64,000 bases of DNA from Hungatella effluvii (GTDB lineage Bacteria; Bacillota; Clostridia; Lachnospirales; Lachnospiraceae), in NCBI RefSeq assembly GCF_003201875.1, contig NZ_QJKD01000006.1:1-64000 (forward strand), given 5' to 3'. Shown one piece after another: positions 23,705 through 33,267 of this stretch (position 1 is the stretch's first letter; each line of letters starts with the position of its first letter). The notes beneath the pieces were generated by a model. The model saw only the letters and a list, made by a program, of their open reading frames with translations, was not told the DNA's origin and did no database searches. A program made the position numbers and the translations under genes.

Positions 23705-25072
23705 ATGAGCAGAAAAGGACATAAAATAGGGGCTGTGGATCCCGGGTCCATCGCGGAGGCGCTGGAACTGGAGCCTGGCGACTGCGTGTTGTCGATAGAC
23801 GGCCATGAGCTGGAAGACATTTTCGATTATGAATATTATATTAACAGCGAATCCATCGTCATGGAGGTCAGAAAGGCCGATGGCGAGGAGTGGGAGCTGG
23901 AGATAGAAAACGGATATGAGGACCTGGGGATCACCTTTGAGAACGGTCTGATGAGCGAGTACCGCTCCTGCCGGAATCAATGCGTGTTCTGCTTCATCGA
24001 CCAGATGCCGCCGGGTATGCGCGAGACGCTGTATTTTAAGGACGACGATACCAGGCTGTCCTTCCTGCAGGGCAATTACGTGACGCTGACCAACTTAAGC
24101 GATTACGATGTGGAGCGCATCATTAAGTTCAAGCTGGCTCCCATCAACATCTCGGTGCAGACGACCAATTCCGAGCTTCGCTGTGAGATGCTTCACAACC
24201 GCTTTGCCGGACAGGCATTAAAGCGGATCGATGAGCTTTACGAAGCCGGAGTCCCCATGAACGGCCAGATCGTTTTATGCAAGGGCTTAAATGACGGGGA
24301 GGAGCTGGAACGGACCATAAGAGACTTATCGAAGTATCTGCCTTATATGGAGAGCGTTTCCGTGGTTCCAGTCGGGCTCTCCAAGTTCCGCGACGGACTC
24401 TACCCGCTAAGACCTATCGAAAAGGAAGATGCTGCTAAAACCATCGACTTGATCGAGCGGTGGCAGAAGAAGCTCTTTGAGGAACACGGGACCCATTTCA
24501 TTCACGCCAGCGACGAATTTTACATTCTGGCGGGACGTCCGCTGCCGGAGGAGGAACGGTATGACGGATACATTCAGCTGGAGAACGGCGTAGGAATGCT
24601 GAGGCTTCTGGAAGAGGAGGTTGAGTCAGCGCTTCAGGAATTGCAGGGAGATGAGACGGAAGCGGAGATTTCCATTGCCACAGGACAGCTGGCGGCCCCG
24701 TTTATTGAGCGCCACGTGAATTCCATCCGCCGGAAATACCCAAACTTTACAATTCACGTGTACCCGATCAGGAATTACTTCTTCGGGGAGCAGATCACAG
24801 TGGCCGGACTGGTCACCGGGCAGGACCTGATCGGCCAGCTTAAGGATAAACGTCTGGGGTCGAGACTGCTGCTTCCGGAGTGCATGTTCCGCAGCGGCGA
24901 AGAGGTGTTTCTGGACGATATTACCCGCGGCGAATTACAAAAAGCTTTACAAGTAAAGGTAGATATTGTAAAATCAAGCGGTCAGGATTTTGTACAGGCC
25001 GTACTTCATCCTGTGGAAGAGGGAAGCCCTTCCTATGAAGGATATGAGTTAAAGGAGATTTCATATGAGTAA
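23705..25072 (+). CDS. DUF512 protein: PDZ plus radical-SAM-like enzyme
   Basis: A 455-residue protein with an N-terminal PDZ-like segment (residues 1-75, [10 protein letters not shown]), a radical-SAM-type cluster C-R-N-Q-C-V-F-C-F (about residues 89-97) and a C-terminal DUF512 domain. The spacing CxxxCxxC suggests a [4Fe-4S]-SAM enzyme. The family is widespread in Clostridia next to der, but its reaction is not known to me. The ATG lies after a weak AAGGGAAAC site. The 3' end overlaps der by eight bases, indicating coupling. Confidence 0.88.
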   Translation: MSRKGHKIGAVDPGSIAEALELEPGDCVLSIDGHELEDIFDYEYYINSESIVMEVRKADGEEWELEIENGYEDLGITFENGLMSEYRSCRNQCVFCFIDQMPPGMRETLYFKDDDTRLSFLQGNYVTLTNLSDYDVERIIKFKLAPINISVQTTNSELRCEMLHNRFAGQALKRIDELYEAGVPMNGQIVLCKGLNDGEELERTIRDLSKYLPYMESVSVVPVGLSKFRDGLYPLRPIEKEDAAKTIDLIERWQKKLFEEHGTHFIHASDEFYILAGRPLPEEERYDGYIQLENGVGMLRLLEEEVESALQELQGDETEAEISIATGQLAAPFIERHVNSIRRKYPNFTIHVYPIRNYFFGEQITVAGLVTGQDLIGQLKDKRLGSRLLLPECMFRSGEEVFLDDITRGELQKALQVKVDIVKSSGQDFVQAVLHPVEEGSPSYEGYELKEISYE

Positions 25073-26393
25073 ACCAGTTGTTGCCATCGTAGGCCGTCCA
25101 AATGTCGGGAAGTCTACGTTGTTTAATGTATTGGCCGGAGATACGATATCCATTGTTAAGGATACTCCCGGTGTCACAAGAGACAGAATCTATGCCGACT
25201 GTACGTGGCTGGATAAGAATTTTACCCTGATTGATACGGGTGGAATCGAGCCGGACAGCAGCGATATCATCCTGTCCCAGATGAGAGAACAGGCGGAGAT
25301 CGCCATCGCGACTGCGGACGTCATCGTCTTCATCGTGGATGTGCGCCAGGGCCTGGTGGACGCGGATTCCAAGGTTGCCGACATGCTGCGCAAGTCCAAG
25401 AAGCCGGTCGTTCTGGCTGTCAATAAGGTGGACAGCTTCGAAAAGTTCGGCAACGATGTATACGAGTTTTATAATCTCGGCATCGGCGATCCGGTTCCGG
25501 TTTCGGCCGCTTCCAGACTCGGTCTGGGCGAGCTGCTCGACGAGGTGGTCAAATACTTCGGCGATAGCACCGAAGAGGAAGAGGAGGATGACAGACCGAG
25601 AATTGCCATCGTCGGTAAGCCCAACGTCGGCAAATCCTCCATAATCAACCAGCTGGTGGGAGAAAACCGCGTGATCGTATCCGATATCGCGGGAACCACG
25701 AGGGATGCGGTGGATACGGAGATCGTGTATAACGGGACGGAGTACGTCTTTATCGACACGGCCGGACTTCGCCGGAAGAGCCGGATTAAGGAAGAACTGG
25801 AACGCTACAGCATCATCCGTACGGTAACCGCGGTAGAACGCGCAGATGTGGTGGTGGTGGTGATTGACGCCACAGAGGGCGTGACAGAACAGGATGCCAA
25901 GATCGCCGGCATCGCCCATGAGCGCGGTAAGGGAATCATCGTTGCCGTGAATAAATGGGATGCCATCGAAAAGAATGATAAGACTATTTACGAATACACC
26001 AATAAGATTAAGGATACGCTGGCCTTCATGCCGTATGCGGAGTACGTGTTCATCTCGGCGAAGACGGGACAGAGGACGAACCGTCTGTTTGAGCTGATTG
26101 ACATGGTGAGACAGAACCAGACGCTTCGCGTCGCCACGGGTGTGTTAAACGAGATCATGACAGAAGCGGTAGCCTTACAGCAGCCGCCGTCGGATAAGGG
26201 AAAACGCCTGAGACTCTACTATATTACACAGGTAGCGGTGAAGCCGCCGACGTTCGTCATCTTCGTCAATGACAAGAATCTGATGCATTTCTCCTACACG
26301 CGGTATATCGAGAATAAGATCAGGGAAGCCTTCGGGTTCAAGGGAACCTCTCTCAAGTTTATTGCCAGAGAGCGCAGCGGAAAGGAACAGTAG
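25065..26393 (+). CDS. der: Ribosome biogenesis GTPase Der (EngA)
   Basis: A 442-residue tandem GTPase needed for 50S subunit maturation. The first GTPase domain has G-R-P-N-V-G-K-S-T near residue 9 and D-T-G-G near 57; the second has G-K-P-N-V-G-K-S-S near 184 and D-T-A-G near 231. The C-terminal KH-like domain covers about 350-442. AAGGAG precedes the ATG inside the end of the DUF512 gene. It is followed by plsY after three bases. Confidence 0.98.
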   Translation: MSKPVVAIVGRPNVGKSTLFNVLAGDTISIVKDTPGVTRDRIYADCTWLDKNFTLIDTGGIEPDSSDIILSQMREQAEIAIATADVIVFIVDVRQGLVDADSKVADMLRKSKKPVVLAVNKVDSFEKFGNDVYEFYNLGIGDPVPVSAASRLGLGELLDEVVKYFGDSTEEEEEDDRPRIAIVGKPNVGKSSIINQLVGENRVIVSDIAGTTRDAVDTEIVYNGTEYVFIDTAGLRRKSRIKEELERYSIIRTVTAVERADVVVVVIDATEGVTEQDAKIAGIAHERGKGIIVAVNKWDAIEKNDKTIYEYTNKIKDTLAFMPYAEYVFISAKTGQRTNRLFELIDMVRQNQTLRVATGVLNEIMTEAVALQQPPSDKGKRLRLYYITQVAVKPPTFVIFVNDKNLMHFSYTRYIENKIREAFGFKGTSLKFIARERSGKEQ

Positions 26394-26396
26394 GGT

Positions 26397-27032
26397 ATGG
26401 AAAGAATCATTTGTCTGGCAGCGGGCTATTTATTTGGCCTGCTTCAGACCGGCTATATTTACGGCAGGCTGAATAAGATTGATATCCGTAATTACGGAAG
26501 CGGCAACTCAGGGACAACCAATGCGCTTCGCGTGCTGGGAAAGAAAGCGGGAGCGGTTGTCTTCTTCGGAGACTTTTTAAAGGCGTTTATCCCCTGTATT
26601 CTTGTCCGGATCCTTTTTAGGGACCGGCCGGAGATTGCCTGTCTGCTGGTACTCTATACCGGTCTTGGCGTCATTCTGGGACACAACTATCCGTTCTATC
26701 TGAATTTTAAGGGCGGAAAGGGAATCGCAGCTACCGCCGGTCTCATCGTAGCCCTGGACTTACGGCTGATGGTAGTGACTCTCCTGGCCTTTGTCCTGAT
26801 TGTGGCTGTGACGAGGTTCGTCTCACTGGGATCGCTGGTGGTAGCCACGATTTTTCTCGTGTGGATGATTGTTATGGGAAACAACGGCAGCTTTTCTGTA
26901 CAATCGGGATATCTCCCAGAGTTTTACATAGTTGCGGCTGTGATCAGCGCCCAGGCATTCTGGCGCCACAGGGCCAATATTGTAAGACTGGTTCATGGAA
27001 ATGAAAACAAAATAAGTTTTGGTAAAAAATAA
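26397..27032 (+). CDS. plsY: Glycerol-3-phosphate acyltransferase PlsY
   Basis: A 211-residue membrane enzyme that transfers the acyl group from acyl-phosphate to glycerol-3-phosphate, the first step of phospholipid synthesis. About five membrane spans. The conserved loops are G-S-G-N-S-G-T-T-N-A near residue 37 and G-H-N-Y-P-F-Y-L-N-F-K-G-G-K-G near 97-111. It starts three bases after der and is followed by gpsA, which makes its substrate. Confidence 0.95.
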   Translation: MERIICLAAGYLFGLLQTGYIYGRLNKIDIRNYGSGNSGTTNALRVLGKKAGAVVFFGDFLKAFIPCILVRILFRDRPEIACLLVLYTGLGVILGHNYPFYLNFKGGKGIAATAGLIVALDLRLMVVTLLAFVLIVAVTRFVSLGSLVVATIFLVWMIVMGNNGSFSVQSGYLPEFYIVAAVISAQAFWRHRANIVRLVHGNENKISFGKK

Positions 27033-27049
27033 AAACGAGGTGAAGTATC

Positions 27050-28054
27050 ATGGCAAAGATTGGGATTGTCGGTTCAGGAAGCTGGGGAATCGCTTTGGCT
27101 GTTCTCCTGTATAACAACGGTCATCACGTATCCGTATGGTCGGCGCTGCCGGAGGAAATTACGGAGATGAAGACGACTGGGCGCCATCACACTCTGCCGG
27201 ATCTGGTTCTTCCGGATGGGATGATGTTTACGGAAAGCCTGGAGGAGGTCATGAAGGATAAGGACGTGCTGGTTACAGCCGTTCCTTCCGTCTATGTCCG
27301 CTCCACGGCGCAGAAGATGAAGCCTTACTGCAGAGAAAGACAGATTATTGTAAATGTGGCAAAGGGAATTGAGGAATCGACGCTTAAAACGCTTTCCGAG
27401 ATTCTGGAAGAGGAGCTTCCCATGGCGGACGTCGCGGTTCTGTCGGGACCCAGCCACGCGGAAGAGGTGAGCAAGGGACTTCCCACCACCTGCGTCGCAG
27501 GCGCCCACAGCAAAAAGACTGCGGAGTATGTCCAGTCTGTCTTCATGAGTGAGGTGTTCCGCGTCTACACCAGCCCGGATATGCAGGGAATTGAACTGGG
27601 CGGATCGCTTAAGAATGTCATCGCTCTGGCCGCCGGTATTGCGGATGGACTGGGATACGGCGACAACACGAAGGCCGCGCTGATCACGAGGGGAATTGCC
27701 GAGATTGCCAGGCTGGGAACCGCTATGGGCGGTAAGTTCCAGACCTTCTGCGGACTGTCGGGAATCGGTGATCTGATCGTTACCTGCGCCAGTATGCACA
27801 GCCGGAACCGCCGCGCCGGAATCCTGATTGGAAAAGGGTATACCATGGAAGAGGCCATGAAGGAAGTAAAGATGGTGGTGGAAGGCGTCTACTCCGCGAA
27901 GGCGGCGCTGAAGCTCTCGGAAAAATATGAGATCGACATGCCCATCGTGGAACAGGTTAATGCAATATTATTCGATGATAAACCAGCCTCTGAGGCCGTA
28001 AAAGGCCTGATGCTGCGGGACAAAACCATCGAGAGCTCCGACCTTCCATGGTAA
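27050..28054 (+). CDS. gpsA: Glycerol-3-phosphate dehydrogenase [NAD(P)+]
   Basis: A 334-residue cytosolic enzyme reducing dihydroxyacetone phosphate to sn-glycerol-3-phosphate. The Rossmann motif G-S-G-S-W-G is at residues 7-12, the active-site region L-S-G-P-S-H-A-E-E is near 137, and the Lys of G-G-S-L-K-N-V is near 190. GAGGTG precedes the ATG. It is the last gene of the DUF512-der-plsY-gpsA operon and supplies substrate to PlsY. Confidence 0.97.
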   Translation: MAKIGIVGSGSWGIALAVLLYNNGHHVSVWSALPEEITEMKTTGRHHTLPDLVLPDGMMFTESLEEVMKDKDVLVTAVPSVYVRSTAQKMKPYCRERQIIVNVAKGIEESTLKTLSEILEEELPMADVAVLSGPSHAEEVSKGLPTTCVAGAHSKKTAEYVQSVFMSEVFRVYTSPDMQGIELGGSLKNVIALAAGIADGLGYGDNTKAALITRGIAEIARLGTAMGGKFQTFCGLSGIGDLIVTCASMHSRNRRAGILIGKGYTMEEAMKEVKMVVEGVYSAKAALKLSEKYEIDMPIVEQVNAILFDDKPASEAVKGLMLRDKTIESSDLPW

Positions 28055-28100
28055 AATATGGATGGAAGATTGAATTTTGAAAGAATATATGGAAATTAGT

Positions 28101-28129
28101 TGACATTTTAAAAAAGCCATCTTATTATA
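28101..28129 (+). promoter_or_regulatory. livJ promoter
   Basis: TTGACA at 28101-28106, 17-base spacer, TATTAT at 28124-28129. A dyad GACTAT...ATAGTC directly follows (about 28133-28150) and could be an operator. Confidence 0.85.
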
Positions 28130-28196
28130 GAGACTATGTATATATAGTCATAGGAACTGTATATATGAATTTCAAATTCAAGAGGAGGAATGAATT

Positions 28197-29435
28197 ATGA
28201 AAAAAACAACAAAGAAGCTGGTAAGCCTTGGCCTGGCTGCCGTTATGGCTGCATCCTTAACTGCATGCGGCGGCAAGAGTGACAATGGCGCGACAACGGC
28301 AGGCGCAGCGGAAACGACAGCTGCAGCGGATGCCGGAGCAGCTGAGTCGACAGCAGCTGACCAGACTGCAGGAGGTTCCTTTAAGATCGGCGGAATCGGA
28401 CCGATTACCGGAGGAACTGCTATTTACGGACAGGCCGTTATGAACGGCGCTGAACTGGCAATCAATGAGATCAATGCGGCCGGCGGTATCGGCGGAGCAC
28501 AGATCGAGTACAATTTCCAGGATGACGAGAGCGACACAGAAAAAGCGGTCAACGCTTACAACACATTAAAAGACTGGGGTATGCAGATGTTAGTCGGTAC
28601 GGTTACTTCCGCACCGTGTATCGCTGTAGGCGCAGAGTCCAGCAATGACAACCTGTTCCAGCTGACACCGTCAGGTTCTGCTGTGGACTGTGCGAAGTTT
28701 GACAACCAGTTCCGTATCTGCTTCTCCGATCCGAACCAGGGTGCTGCTTCGGCCCAGTATATCGGCGAGAACAAGCTGGCTACCAAAGTGGCAATAATCT
28801 ATGACAGCTCCGACGTTTATTCATCCGGTATTCATGACAAGTTCATCGCGGAAGCCGCTAACCAGGGCTTTGAAGTGGTAGCTGATGAAGCGTTTACCGC
28901 TGACAACAATACGAACTTCTCCGTACAGATTCAGAAGGCACAGGACGCCAGCGCAGAACTGGTATTCCTTCCGATCTACTATCAGCAGGCATCCTTAATT
29001 CTGGTGCAGGCAAAGCAGATGGGATACGAACCGGACTTCTTCGGCTGTGACGGCCTGGATGGTCTTTTAACCGTGGAAAACTTCGATACATCCCTGGCAG
29101 AGGGCATTATGCTGCTGACACCATTCGCTGCCGATGCACAGGATGATTTGACAAAGAATTTTGTTACTACATATAAAGAGAAATACGGAGACATACCGAA
29201 CCAGTTTGCTGCCGATGCCTACGATGCAGTATATGCGATCAAGGCTGCCGGAGAAAAAGCGGGCATTACTCCGGATATGGACGCTTCCACAATCTGTGAC
29301 AAGTTAAAGACAGCCATGACAGAGGTTTCTGTTGACGGATTAACCGGCTTAGGCATGAAGTGGACCGCTGACGGCGAGCCGGAGAAGGCTCCGAAGGCTG
29401 TAAAGATCGTAGACGGCGTATACAATGCAATGTAA
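28197..29435 (+). CDS. livJ: Branched-chain amino acid ABC transporter, substrate-binding lipoprotein
   Basis: A 412-residue periplasmic-binding-fold (Leu/Ile/Val type) lipoprotein. Signal peptide with lipobox L-T-A-C, Cys24, then an Ala/Thr-rich linker up to about residue 60. The mature fold begins F-K-I-G-G-I-G-P-I-T-G-G-T-A-I-Y-G. Ligand specificity cannot be fixed; Leu/Ile/Val is likely, though urea or amide relatives exist. AGGAGG precedes the ATG. It is separated from livH by a stable hairpin that should raise livJ output relative to the rest. Confidence 0.93.
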   Translation: MKKTTKKLVSLGLAAVMAASLTACGGKSDNGATTAGAAETTAAADAGAAESTAADQTAGGSFKIGGIGPITGGTAIYGQAVMNGAELAINEINAAGGIGGAQIEYNFQDDESDTEKAVNAYNTLKDWGMQMLVGTVTSAPCIAVGAESSNDNLFQLTPSGSAVDCAKFDNQFRICFSDPNQGAASAQYIGENKLATKVAIIYDSSDVYSSGIHDKFIAEAANQGFEVVADEAFTADNNTNFSVQIQKAQDASAELVFLPIYYQQASLILVQAKQMGYEPDFFGCDGLDGLLTVENFDTSLAEGIMLLTPFAADAQDDLTKNFVTTYKEKYGDIPNQFAADAYDAVYAIKAAGEKAGITPDMDASTICDKLKTAMTEVSVDGLTGLGMKWTADGEPEKAPKAVKIVDGVYNAM

Positions 29436-29473
29436 GTTTATCAGGTAAACACTGCTTGGTATATGACCCAATG

Positions 29474-29506
29474 GAGGGTCGTCCAGAGGACGACCCTCTT
29501 CTTTTC
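29474..29506 (+). terminator. Intra-operon terminator/attenuator between livJ and livH
   Basis: GAGGGTCGTCC (29474-29484), loop AGA, GGACGACCCTC (29488-29498): a perfect 11-base stem followed by TTCTTTTC. Some read-through must occur because livH has no obvious promoter of its own. Confidence 0.85.
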
Positions 29507-29553
29507 AAATCCAATACCCTCGCGGGAATAAACAACGAATGAGGTGCGATGAT

Positions 29554-30438
29554 ATGATGAGTTTCATATCCTATTTTATTAATGGTTTAAGCCTGGGCAG
29601 TGTATATGCAATAATTGCTCTGGGATACACCATGGTATATGGTATCGCCAAGATGCTGAATTTCGCTCACGGCGATGTCATCATGATCGGAGGATACGTG
29701 GTATTCACCGTTGTCAGCACGATGGGGCTTCCACCGGCTGTTGGCATTCTTCTTGCTGTCATTATATGTACGGTTCTCGGTGTAACCATTGAAAAGGTCG
29801 CATACAGACCTCTCCGCATGGCTTCACCTCTGGCTGTCTTAATTACGGCAATCGGTGTCAGCTACTTACTTCAGAACATCGCGCTGCTCGTTTTTGGCTC
29901 CAATCCGAAATCCTTTACATCCGTTGTAACGATTCCGGCTTTGAAGCTTGCCGGCGGAAGACTGACGATCTCAGGAGAAACGCTGGTAACCATCGTCTCC
30001 TGTATCGTGATTATGATTGTACTGACCACGTTTATCAAGAAGACGAGGGCGGGACAGGCCATGCTGGCTGTCTCCGAAGATAAAGGGGCCGCCCAGCTGA
30101 TGGGAATCAACGTGGACGGAACGATCGCGCTGACATTTGCCATCGGTTCCGCATTAGCCGCCATCGCGGGTACTTTACTCTGTTCCGCATATCCGACCCT
30201 GACGCCGTACACCGGTTCCATGCCGGGAATCAAGGCCTTCGTCGCCGCCGTATTCGGCGGAATCGGCTCCATTCCGGGCGCTTTTATCGGCGGCCTGCTT
30301 CTGGGCGTGATCGAGAACCTGAGCAAGGCATATATCTCGTCCCAGCTTTCCGACGCCATCGTTTTCGCAGTCCTGATCATTGTACTTCTTGTAAAGCCTA
30401 CCGGTATTCTGGGCAAGAAGATTAACGAGAAAGTGTAG
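29554..30438 (+). CDS. livH: Branched-chain amino acid ABC transporter permease LivH
   Basis: A 294-residue inner-membrane permease with about eight hydrophobic spans; the start F-I-N-G-L-S-L-G-S-V-Y-A-I-I-A-L-G-Y and the N-F-A-H-G-D loop are typical of LivH. The ATG at 29554 is seven bases after GAGGTG; an upstream in-frame ATG at 29539 has no ribosome site. It pairs with LivM. Confidence 0.95.
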   Translation: MMSFISYFINGLSLGSVYAIIALGYTMVYGIAKMLNFAHGDVIMIGGYVVFTVVSTMGLPPAVGILLAVIICTVLGVTIEKVAYRPLRMASPLAVLITAIGVSYLLQNIALLVFGSNPKSFTSVVTIPALKLAGGRLTISGETLVTIVSCIVIMIVLTTFIKKTRAGQAMLAVSEDKGAAQLMGINVDGTIALTFAIGSALAAIAGTLLCSAYPTLTPYTGSMPGIKAFVAAVFGGIGSIPGAFIGGLLLGVIENLSKAYISSQLSDAIVFAVLIIVLLVKPTGILGKKINEKV

Positions 30439-30447
30439 GTGGGGGCC

Positions 30448-31542
30448 ATGGGAAAAAGTGGAAAGACGAAGAGTCTGCAGATAAGTAAAACAACAAGAAA
30501 TAATTTAGTGACCTATGGGATTGTGATAGCAGCCTATATTATTGTAGAGATCCTGATAAATGGGGGGCACTTAAGCAGCCTGATGAAGGGCCTTCTGGTA
30601 CCGCTCTGTATCTATACGATAATGGCGATTTCTTTAAACCTGACGGTAGGCATACTGGGAGAGCTGAGCCTGGGACACGCAGGTTTCATGTGCGTGGGCG
30701 CATTTTCCAGCTCTCTGTTCTCCATCTGTATGCTGGAGGCCATACCCAGTGTGGGAGTCCGTTTTACACTGGCGATTCTGGTGGGCGCTGCGGCCGCGGC
30801 TGTAGCCGGCATCATCGTGGGAATCCCGGTATTAAGGCTGAGAGGCGACTATCTGGCCATTGTTACGCTGGCATTCGGTGAGATTATCAAGAATGTGGTC
30901 AATGTCATCTATCTGGGAAAGGATGCGAACGGCATCCATGTCTCCATCAAGAACGCCATGGCGCTTAACATGGCGGAAGACGGTCAGATTATCATGAACG
31001 GAGCCCAGGGAATCAACGGAACGCCGAAGAACGCCACGTTTACGGTGGGAATTATCCTGATCCTGATCACGCTGTTTATCGTCCTGAATCTGATTCATTC
31101 CAGATCGGGCCGCGCCATCATGTCGGTGCGCGACAACCGGATTGCGGCGGAATCCATCGGAATCAACATTACGAAGTACAAGCTGATGGCGTTTACGATA
31201 TCGGCTTCACTGGCCGGTGTTGCGGGAGTCCTTTATTCCCACAACTTATCGGCACTGACGGCGACACAGAAGAACTTCGGATACAACCAGTCCATCATGA
31301 TTCTTGTATTCGTTGTGCTGGGTGGAATCGGCAATATCCGCGGTTCCATGATTGCGGCGGTGATCCTGACGCTGCTTCCGGAGCTGCTCCGCGGACTCAA
31401 TACGTACCGTATGCTGATCTACGCCATCGTCCTGATCGTCATGATGATTTTCAACTGGAGTCCGAAATTCATCGATTTCAGAAAACGTCATTCCCTGAGA
31501 CGGTATTTTCATAAAAACACGGCAGATAAGGAGGTTTCATAG
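30448..31542 (+). CDS. livM: Branched-chain amino acid ABC transporter permease LivM
   Basis: A 364-residue permease. The family stretch L-G-E-L-S-L-G-H-A-G-F-M is near residue 70 and G-I-P-V-L-R-L-R-G-D-Y-L-A-I-V-T-L-A-F near 125. The ATG at 30448 follows AGGTGG, which overlaps the end of livH; an in-frame GTG at 30439 is too close to it. The C-terminus is basic and cytoplasmic. Confidence 0.95.
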   Translation: MGKSGKTKSLQISKTTRNNLVTYGIVIAAYIIVEILINGGHLSSLMKGLLVPLCIYTIMAISLNLTVGILGELSLGHAGFMCVGAFSSSLFSICMLEAIPSVGVRFTLAILVGAAAAAVAGIIVGIPVLRLRGDYLAIVTLAFGEIIKNVVNVIYLGKDANGIHVSIKNAMALNMAEDGQIIMNGAQGINGTPKNATFTVGIILILITLFIVLNLIHSRSGRAIMSVRDNRIAAESIGINITKYKLMAFTISASLAGVAGVLYSHNLSALTATQKNFGYNQSIMILVFVVLGGIGNIRGSMIAAVILTLLPELLRGLNTYRMLIYAIVLIVMMIFNWSPKFIDFRKRHSLRRYFHKNTADKEVS

Positions 31543-31544
31543 GC

Positions 31545-32303
31545 ATGGCATTACTTGAAATTAAAAACCTCGGCATCTCTTTCGGCGGACTGCGCGCCGT
31601 GGATGATTTCAGCATTACCATCGAGAAGGGCCAGCTCTACGGCCTGATCGGCCCCAACGGCGCCGGTAAGACGACGATATTTAACTTGCTGACCGGTGTG
31701 TACAAGCCCAATATGGGAACGATCCAGCTGGACGGCATGAACATCACGGGAAAGAAGACCATGGAGATCAACCGCGCGGGTGTGGCCAGAACCTTCCAGA
31801 ATATCCGTCTGTTTAAGGAACTGACCGTTCTCGACAACGTAAAAGCAGGCCTTCACAACCAGTATTCCTACTCAACCGCAGCCGGAATTCTGCGCCTTCC
31901 CAAGTATTTTAAGGTGGAGAAGACCATGGATGAGAAAGCGGTGGAGCTTTTAAAGGTATTTGATCTGGATAAGGAAAAGGATTACCTGGCCTCCAATCTG
32001 CCTTACGGCAAACAGCGGAAGCTGGAGATAGCCCGTGCGCTGGCGACGAACCCGAAGCTTCTGCTTCTCGACGAGCCGGCGGCCGGCATGAACCCTAACG
32101 AGACGAAGGAACTGATGGATACCATCCGGTTTGTCCGCGATAATTTCGACATGACCATCCTTCTGATCGAACACGATATGAAACTTGTCTCCGGTATCTG
32201 CGAGAAGCTGACAGTGTTAAACTTCGGTCAGGTGCTCGCCCAGGGCAATACGGCAGATGTGTTAAATGACCCGGAGGTCATCAAGGCATATCTGGGAGAA
32301 TAG
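31545..32303 (+). CDS. livG: Branched-chain amino acid ABC transporter ATPase LivG
   Basis: A 252-residue ATPase. Walker A G-P-N-G-A-G-K-T-T near residue 36, the degenerate signature L-P-Y-G-K-Q-R-K-L-E near 150 and Walker B L-L-L-L-D-E-P-A near 172. The C-terminus carries the LivG-type extension. AAGGAGG precedes the ATG, which lies two bases after livM. Confidence 0.96.
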   Translation: MALLEIKNLGISFGGLRAVDDFSITIEKGQLYGLIGPNGAGKTTIFNLLTGVYKPNMGTIQLDGMNITGKKTMEINRAGVARTFQNIRLFKELTVLDNVKAGLHNQYSYSTAAGILRLPKYFKVEKTMDEKAVELLKVFDLDKEKDYLASNLPYGKQRKLEIARALATNPKLLLLDEPAAGMNPNETKELMDTIRFVRDNFDMTILLIEHDMKLVSGICEKLTVLNFGQVLAQGNTADVLNDPEVIKAYLGE

Positions 32304-32315
32304 GAGGAGACAGGC

Positions 32316-33026
32316 ATGGCAATACTGGAAGTTAAAAATCTGGAAGTATATTACGGCGTCATTAAGGCGTTAAAAGGCATATCCTTTGAAGTAAATGAAG
32401 GGGAGATCGTGGCCCTGATCGGAGCCAACGGCGCGGGAAAGACGACGACGCTGCACACGATCACCGGTCTGCTGAAAGCGGCAGGCGGCTCCATCGGCTT
32501 TGACGGACGCGATATCACGAAGGTCCGCGGGGACAAAATCGTCGGCATGGGAATGGCTCACGTTCCCGAGGGCAGACGCGTATTCGCGGATCTGACCGTG
32601 TTCGAGAATCTGAAGCTGGGCGCCTATACGAGAAAAGACAAGACGGAGATCGAAGAGACGCTGCAGATGATCTACAAGCGCTTTCCGAGACTGCTGGAGC
32701 GTAAGAACCAGCCGTCCGGTACCTTAAGCGGCGGTGAACAGCAGATGCTGGCCATGGGGCGCGCGCTGATGTCTCACCCGAAGCTGATCGTCATGGATGA
32801 ACCGTCCATGGGTCTGTCTCCGATCTACGTAAACGAGATCTTCGACATTATTCAGGAGATCAACAAGTCCGGAACCACGGTGCTTTTGGTGGAGCAGAAC
32901 GCGAAGAAGGCGCTCTCCATCGCTAACAGGGCCTACGTGCTGGAGACGGGAGACATTGTTCTAAGCGGTGATGCGAAGGAACTGATGAATGATGATTCCG
33001 TGAAGAAGGCTTATTTAAGTGAATAG
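32316..33026 (+). CDS. livF: Branched-chain amino acid ABC transporter ATPase LivF
   Basis: A 236-residue ATPase paired with LivG. Walker A G-A-N-G-A-G-K-T-T near residue 35, signature L-S-G-G-E-Q-Q-M near 134 and Walker B L-I-V-M-D-E-P near 154. GGAGGA precedes the ATG. It is the last gene of livJHMGF; a terminator follows at 33157. Confidence 0.96.
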   Translation: MAILEVKNLEVYYGVIKALKGISFEVNEGEIVALIGANGAGKTTTLHTITGLLKAAGGSIGFDGRDITKVRGDKIVGMGMAHVPEGRRVFADLTVFENLKLGAYTRKDKTEIEETLQMIYKRFPRLLERKNQPSGTLSGGEQQMLAMGRALMSHPKLIVMDEPSMGLSPIYVNEIFDIIQEINKSGTTVLLVEQNAKKALSIANRAYVLETGDIVLSGDAKELMNDDSVKKAYLSE

Positions 33027-33156
33027 GCTGAAGGATCAATCGGTCTATGGGAGGCCTGTAGGCAGGTCTTGATGTTCCAGGTATGATTACAGAAATTCAA
33101 AGTATGATTTCGTGAGTGATTCAGAGAAGCCGGATACGCCTTAATGATTCATGAAA

Positions 33157-33195
33157 GGAAAGCCCCAGGGTCGGCAGAACCCGGGGCTTTCCTTA
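33157..33195 (+). terminator. Terminator after the liv operon
   Basis: GGAAAGCCCC (33157-33166) pairs perfectly with GGGGCTTTCC (33183-33192) and is followed by TTATGATT, a weak T-tract. Confidence 0.75.
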
Positions 33196-33213
33196 TGATT
33201 AAAAGACTTGCTG

Positions 33214-33241
33214 GAATATTAAGTGATCCCTCGCATATATT
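33214..33241 (+). promoter_or_regulatory. Sigma-E-like promoter of spoIVA
   Basis: GAATATT at 33214-33220 and CATATATT at 33234-33241 with a 13-base spacer resemble the sporulation sigma-E consensus (ATATT and CATACA-T). spoIVA is transcribed by sigma-E in Bacillus subtilis, which supports the reading. Confidence 0.6.
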
Positions 33242-33267
33242 ATAACAGCACAGAAGGGGGTATCTTT

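Noticed and set aside
24921..25919. Long open frame on the minus strand opposite der
   Set aside because: It mirrors the codon pattern of der and lacks a ribosome site and recognisable domains.
27074..27799. Minus-strand open frame opposite gpsA
   Set aside because: Shadow frame of a clear glycerol-3-phosphate dehydrogenase gene.
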